Shown: positions 5,257 to 6,639 of the stretch, piece by piece
How the letters are laid out: the number at the start of each line of letters is the position of its first letter
How positions within the stretch are numbered: position 1 is the first letter of the stretch
Origin: Candidatus Woesearchaeota archaeon
GTDB taxonomy: Archaea > Nanobdellota > Nanobdellia > UBA10117 > WJKY01
Assembly (NCBI GenBank): GCA_014728835.1
Contig: WJKY01000050.1
Span: 1 to 6,639 of the forward strand
Direction: 5' to 3'
DNA: 6,639 nt
Translations under genes and position numbers: made by a program
Notes under the pieces: model-generated
What the model was told of the DNA's origin: nothing
Database searches by the model: none
What the model saw: the letters and a program-made list of their open reading frames with translations, nothing else

Positions 5257-5266
5257 TTTTTTATAC
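5257..5266 (+). promoter_or_regulatory. TATA box of the GNAT gene
   Basis: TTTTTTATAC is centred about 29 nt before the ATG at 5291, again predicting a leaderless or nearly leaderless transcript separate from the membrane pair. Confidence 0.5.
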
Positions 5267-5290
5267 ATTACTTTTTTGTGATTTGCTATT

Positions 5291-5728
5291 ATGGTAAAAA
5301 TTAGAGAGATAAAAAAACAAGACAGAGACGCTTGGTGCAACTTTTATGAACAAATGTGTGAAGATGAATTTCTTGCATTTGATCCAGATGAAAATCCTAG
5401 TATATGGCTTGACGACATCTTAAAATCTAAAAATAGACGATGTTATGTTGCAATAAACAATTCAGAAATAATAGGATATAGTTATTCTATTAAAACCAAA
5501 AAACATACTCCATGGACTATTTCTTTTGGTGTTTTACCGCATTGCAGACAATGGGGTCTCGGAAAAACCTTAGTCAAAACTCTCTTAAGAAATTCTGATG
5601 ACCCTAATTCTTTTTATGCAAAAGTCTCTAAAGAAAATAGCATATGTCAGAAACTACTAGATTCGCTTGGTTTTGAATCTTATATGGCTTCTAAAAATTA
5701 TAAGAGTTTTAAATTCAAGAAAAATTAA
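5291..5728 (+). CDS. GNAT-family N-acetyltransferase
   Basis: A 145-aa protein of normal GNAT length that should transfer an acetyl group from acetyl-CoA to an amine. The acetyl-CoA loop of motif A is visible as RQWGLGKTL, with R86, G89 and G91 in the (Q/R)xxGx(G/A) pattern, preceded by strand ISFGVLP (77-83) and followed by helix 91-100. The N-terminal strand and helix (MVKIREIKKQDRDAW) and the strands CYVAINN and EIIGYSYSIK (51-68) fit the fold. The C-terminal part has a Leu-Leu-Asp-x-Leu-Gly-Phe signature (122-128), common in these enzymes. The substrate cannot be told from sequence; protein N-termini, polyamines and small metabolites are all possible. Its stop overlaps the convergent gene's stop in TTAA. 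Confidence 0.88.
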   Translation: MVKIREIKKQDRDAWCNFYEQMCEDEFLAFDPDENPSIWLDDILKSKNRRCYVAINNSEIIGYSYSIKTKKHTPWTISFGVLPHCRQWGLGKTLVKTLLRNSDDPNSFYAKVSKENSICQKLLDSLGFESYMASKNYKSFKFKKN

Positions 5729-6096
5729 ATCACTTGTAAATTAGCTGCTGGATGATAATCAGCTTCTTCAGCTTCTTCTGCACTTGAAAAACAAATCCTG
5801 TTTCCAGGTAATATGGCTTGTGCATAACTTGAATCGCAATTATGGTACACATTTGAATTTGCAGAGCCTATGTATACTGCATCATCTGGGCAACCAAGAT
5901 CTTGGCATGTTACTAAACCAACCTCTAGTGTTTCTTCAGTTTCAGGCTGGTAAATTTTTATTGAGTGATAGATCCCAAACATACTTAAAATAATAAGAAT
6001 TACAACTAATGGTCCAAGTATTTGATTTAACTTTTTCTTTAAATCTTTTTTAGTTTTTTTCTTTCTTGATTTGCGCTTTTTAGATTTGCGTTTCAT
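5725..6096 (-). CDS. Membrane-anchored protein with Ada-like cysteine domain (123 aa)
   Basis: Three parts are visible. Residues 1-23 are a Lys/Arg-rich tail, 27-45 a transmembrane helix, and 58-123 a small domain. The text VYIGSANSNVYHNC, then PGNRICFSSAEEAEEADYHP, closely follows the Ada-type metal-binding module often fused to nucleases (GSxNSxxYHxxxC, then PxNRxxFSSxxEAxxAGYxPCxxC). The usual final C-x2-C is missing here, because the protein ends PAANLQVI. Instead C64 and C69 lie before the domain, and C102 is extra. Zinc might be bound by a rearranged set, or C64, C69, C87 and C102 might form disulfides if the domain is outside the cell, as the positive-inside rule suggests. The start overlaps the 73-aa gene as ATGA, with GGCGG just before it. 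The family match is from memory. Confidence 0.8.
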   Translation of the reverse strand: MKRKSKKRKSRKKKTKKDLKKKLNQILGPLVVILIILSMFGIYHSIKIYQPETEETLEVGLVTCQDLGCPDDAVYIGSANSNVYHNCDSSYAQAILPGNRICFSSAEEAEEADYHPAANLQVI

Positions 6097-6314
6097 TTCC
6101 GCCAGTGACCTAATTTAATATTAATTAGTGCTTTGCCAATTTTCATATAACCAGACATAATAACGCCGGCAATAATCATTACAAAATAAATGCGCCAGTA
6201 ACTAACTGAATTTAAAATTACAATATCATAAAGCCATTTAGATGCACCAACTATCATAAAAATAATTCCTACTGTTTCTAACACCCAATGTTGTGCTTTA
6301 TCAATATAGCCCAT
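6093..6314 (-). CDS. Small two-helix membrane protein (73 aa)
   Basis: Not recognised. Two hydrophobic helices are predicted at about 10-28 and 40-59, joined by a short loop (LYDIVILNSVSYWR), followed by a basic cytoplasmic end (KIGKALINIKLGHWRK). Trp and Tyr residues flank the helices, as is common at membrane borders. The ATG at 6312-6314 is supported by AGAGGT (6318-6323) 3 nt upstream. The stop overlaps the start of the Ada-like membrane gene (ATGA, 6093-6096), so the two proteins are translationally coupled and probably act together in the membrane. The function of the pair is unknown. Confidence 0.72.
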   Translation of the reverse strand: MGYIDKAQHWVLETVGIIFMIVGASKWLYDIVILNSVSYWRIYFVMIIAGVIMSGYMKIGKALINIKLGHWRK

Positions 6315-6317
6315 TTT

Positions 6318-6323
6318 ACCTCT
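6318..6323 (-). promoter_or_regulatory. Shine-Dalgarno site of the 73-aa gene
   Basis: AGAGGT on the minus strand, 3 nt before the ATG at 6314, supports that start and implies a leadered or polycistronic mRNA. Confidence 0.6.
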
Positions 6324-6329
6324 ATAATT

Positions 6330-6353
6330 TGTAAAAAATATTAGAATAAAAAG
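6330..6353 (-). promoter_or_regulatory. T-rich spacer: terminator or weak promoter
   Basis: Between the edge gene's stop (6362) and the 73-aa gene the minus strand carries CTTTTTATTC and TATTTTTTAC. They could end the upstream transcript or act as a TATA region, but a TATA here would place the start almost on the Shine-Dalgarno. Readthrough of the 47-nt gap is equally possible. Confidence 0.3.
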
Positions 6354-6361
6354 ATAACGTT

Positions 6362-6639
6362 TTACATATCTAGCATGTCTCTAGATAAATCTATCAGAAA
6401 TTTTTTATCATCCATAACAGTCTCTTTATTATATCTGTAACCTTTTTCTTCATTATAATAAGCAATATGAATTAATGTATCATCTTCAACTAAATAAAGA
6501 AATAGAGGAGGAACTTCTCTTAAATTACTCCAAACTCCAACTGCACCATCATCTGCAAAAGCAATTCTTGTTCTGATTCTTTTCCATTCAAGTAAAGAAT
6601 GAAATACACTTGCTGCCTCTTGCGCATCTTGTTCTGTTT
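6362..6639 (-). CDS. 3' part of an unidentified gene, cut by the window edge
   Basis: One minus-strand frame is open from the window edge for 91 codons to a TAA at 6362-6364; the other two frames contain stops. The product starts mid-protein with TEQDAQEAASVFHSLLEWKR, a likely helix, then IRTRIAFADDGAVGVWSNLR, then strands around LFLYLVEDDTLIHIAYYN (45-62), and ends in a helix KKFLIDLSRDMLDM. Composition and codon use are normal for the window, and it appears soluble and slightly acidic. I do not recognise the family. It may be the first visible gene of the minus-strand cluster with the 73-aa and Ada-like genes. The start codon is outside the window. Confidence 0.75.
   Translation of the reverse strand, partial: TEQDAQEAASVFHSLLEWKRIRTRIAFADDGAVGVWSNLREVPPLFLYLVEDDTLIHIAYYNEEKGYRYNKETVMDDKKFLIDLSRDMLDM

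Noticed and set aside
5784..5993. Plus-strand 69-codon frame inside the Ada-like gene
   Set aside because: Antisense to the recognisable cysteine domain and membrane helix, with no upstream signals.
1..6639. tRNA genes, CRISPR arrays, insertion sequences or a defence system
   Set aside because: No cloverleaf-like GC-rich segment, no regularly spaced repeats, and no transposase, integrase, nuclease or toxin motifs were seen on either strand by reading.

Overview
The window looks like a compact, AT-rich archaeal chromosome segment, most likely from a DPANN-type lineage such as Woesearchaeota or a relative. The archaeal signs are a Methanocaldococcus-like tyrosyl-tRNA synthetase, a pyruvoyl-dependent arginine decarboxylase, TATA boxes 26-29 nt before leaderless start codons, and T-rich gene ends in place of hairpin terminators. 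The lineage is inferred from protein style, small proteins and base composition, not from a marker-gene search.

Left block, plus strand (1-1800): the 3' end of an unidentified gene, then tyrS and pdaD, which overlap by 4 nt (ATGA). TyrRS charges tRNA-Tyr. PdaD makes agmatine, which archaea need for polyamines and for the agmatidine modification of tRNA-Ile2, so the pair may be a small translation-supply operon.

Minus-strand block (1790-3946), read from right to left: a very basic 74-aa protein, an MBL-fold hydrolase of the UPF0173/COG2220 type, a cysteine-rich secreted lipoprotein, and a 134-aa protein of unknown function whose 3' end overlaps that of pdaD.

Central small-protein region (3947-5251): a 205-nt AT-rich spacer with a TATA box and a 19-nt palindrome precedes an 83-aa orphan. 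It converges with a 34-aa, extremely acidic ORF on the minus strand that is too short for ordinary ORF calling. That ORF has its own TATA box, a hairpin predicted to start at the transcript's first base, a Shine-Dalgarno-like sequence and a T-rich end. Divergent from it is a two-gene cistron for small membrane proteins of 105 and 81 aa.

Right block: a GNAT acetyltransferase (plus) converges, with overlapping stop codons, on a minus-strand cluster. In transcription order this is an unidentified partial gene entering from the window edge, a 73-aa two-helix membrane protein, and a membrane-anchored protein with an Ada-like cysteine domain. The last two overlap by ATGA.

No rRNA, tRNA, CRISPR array or insertion sequence was seen. 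The best candidates for something new are the acidic micro-protein gene and the altered cysteine arrangement in the Ada-like domain.
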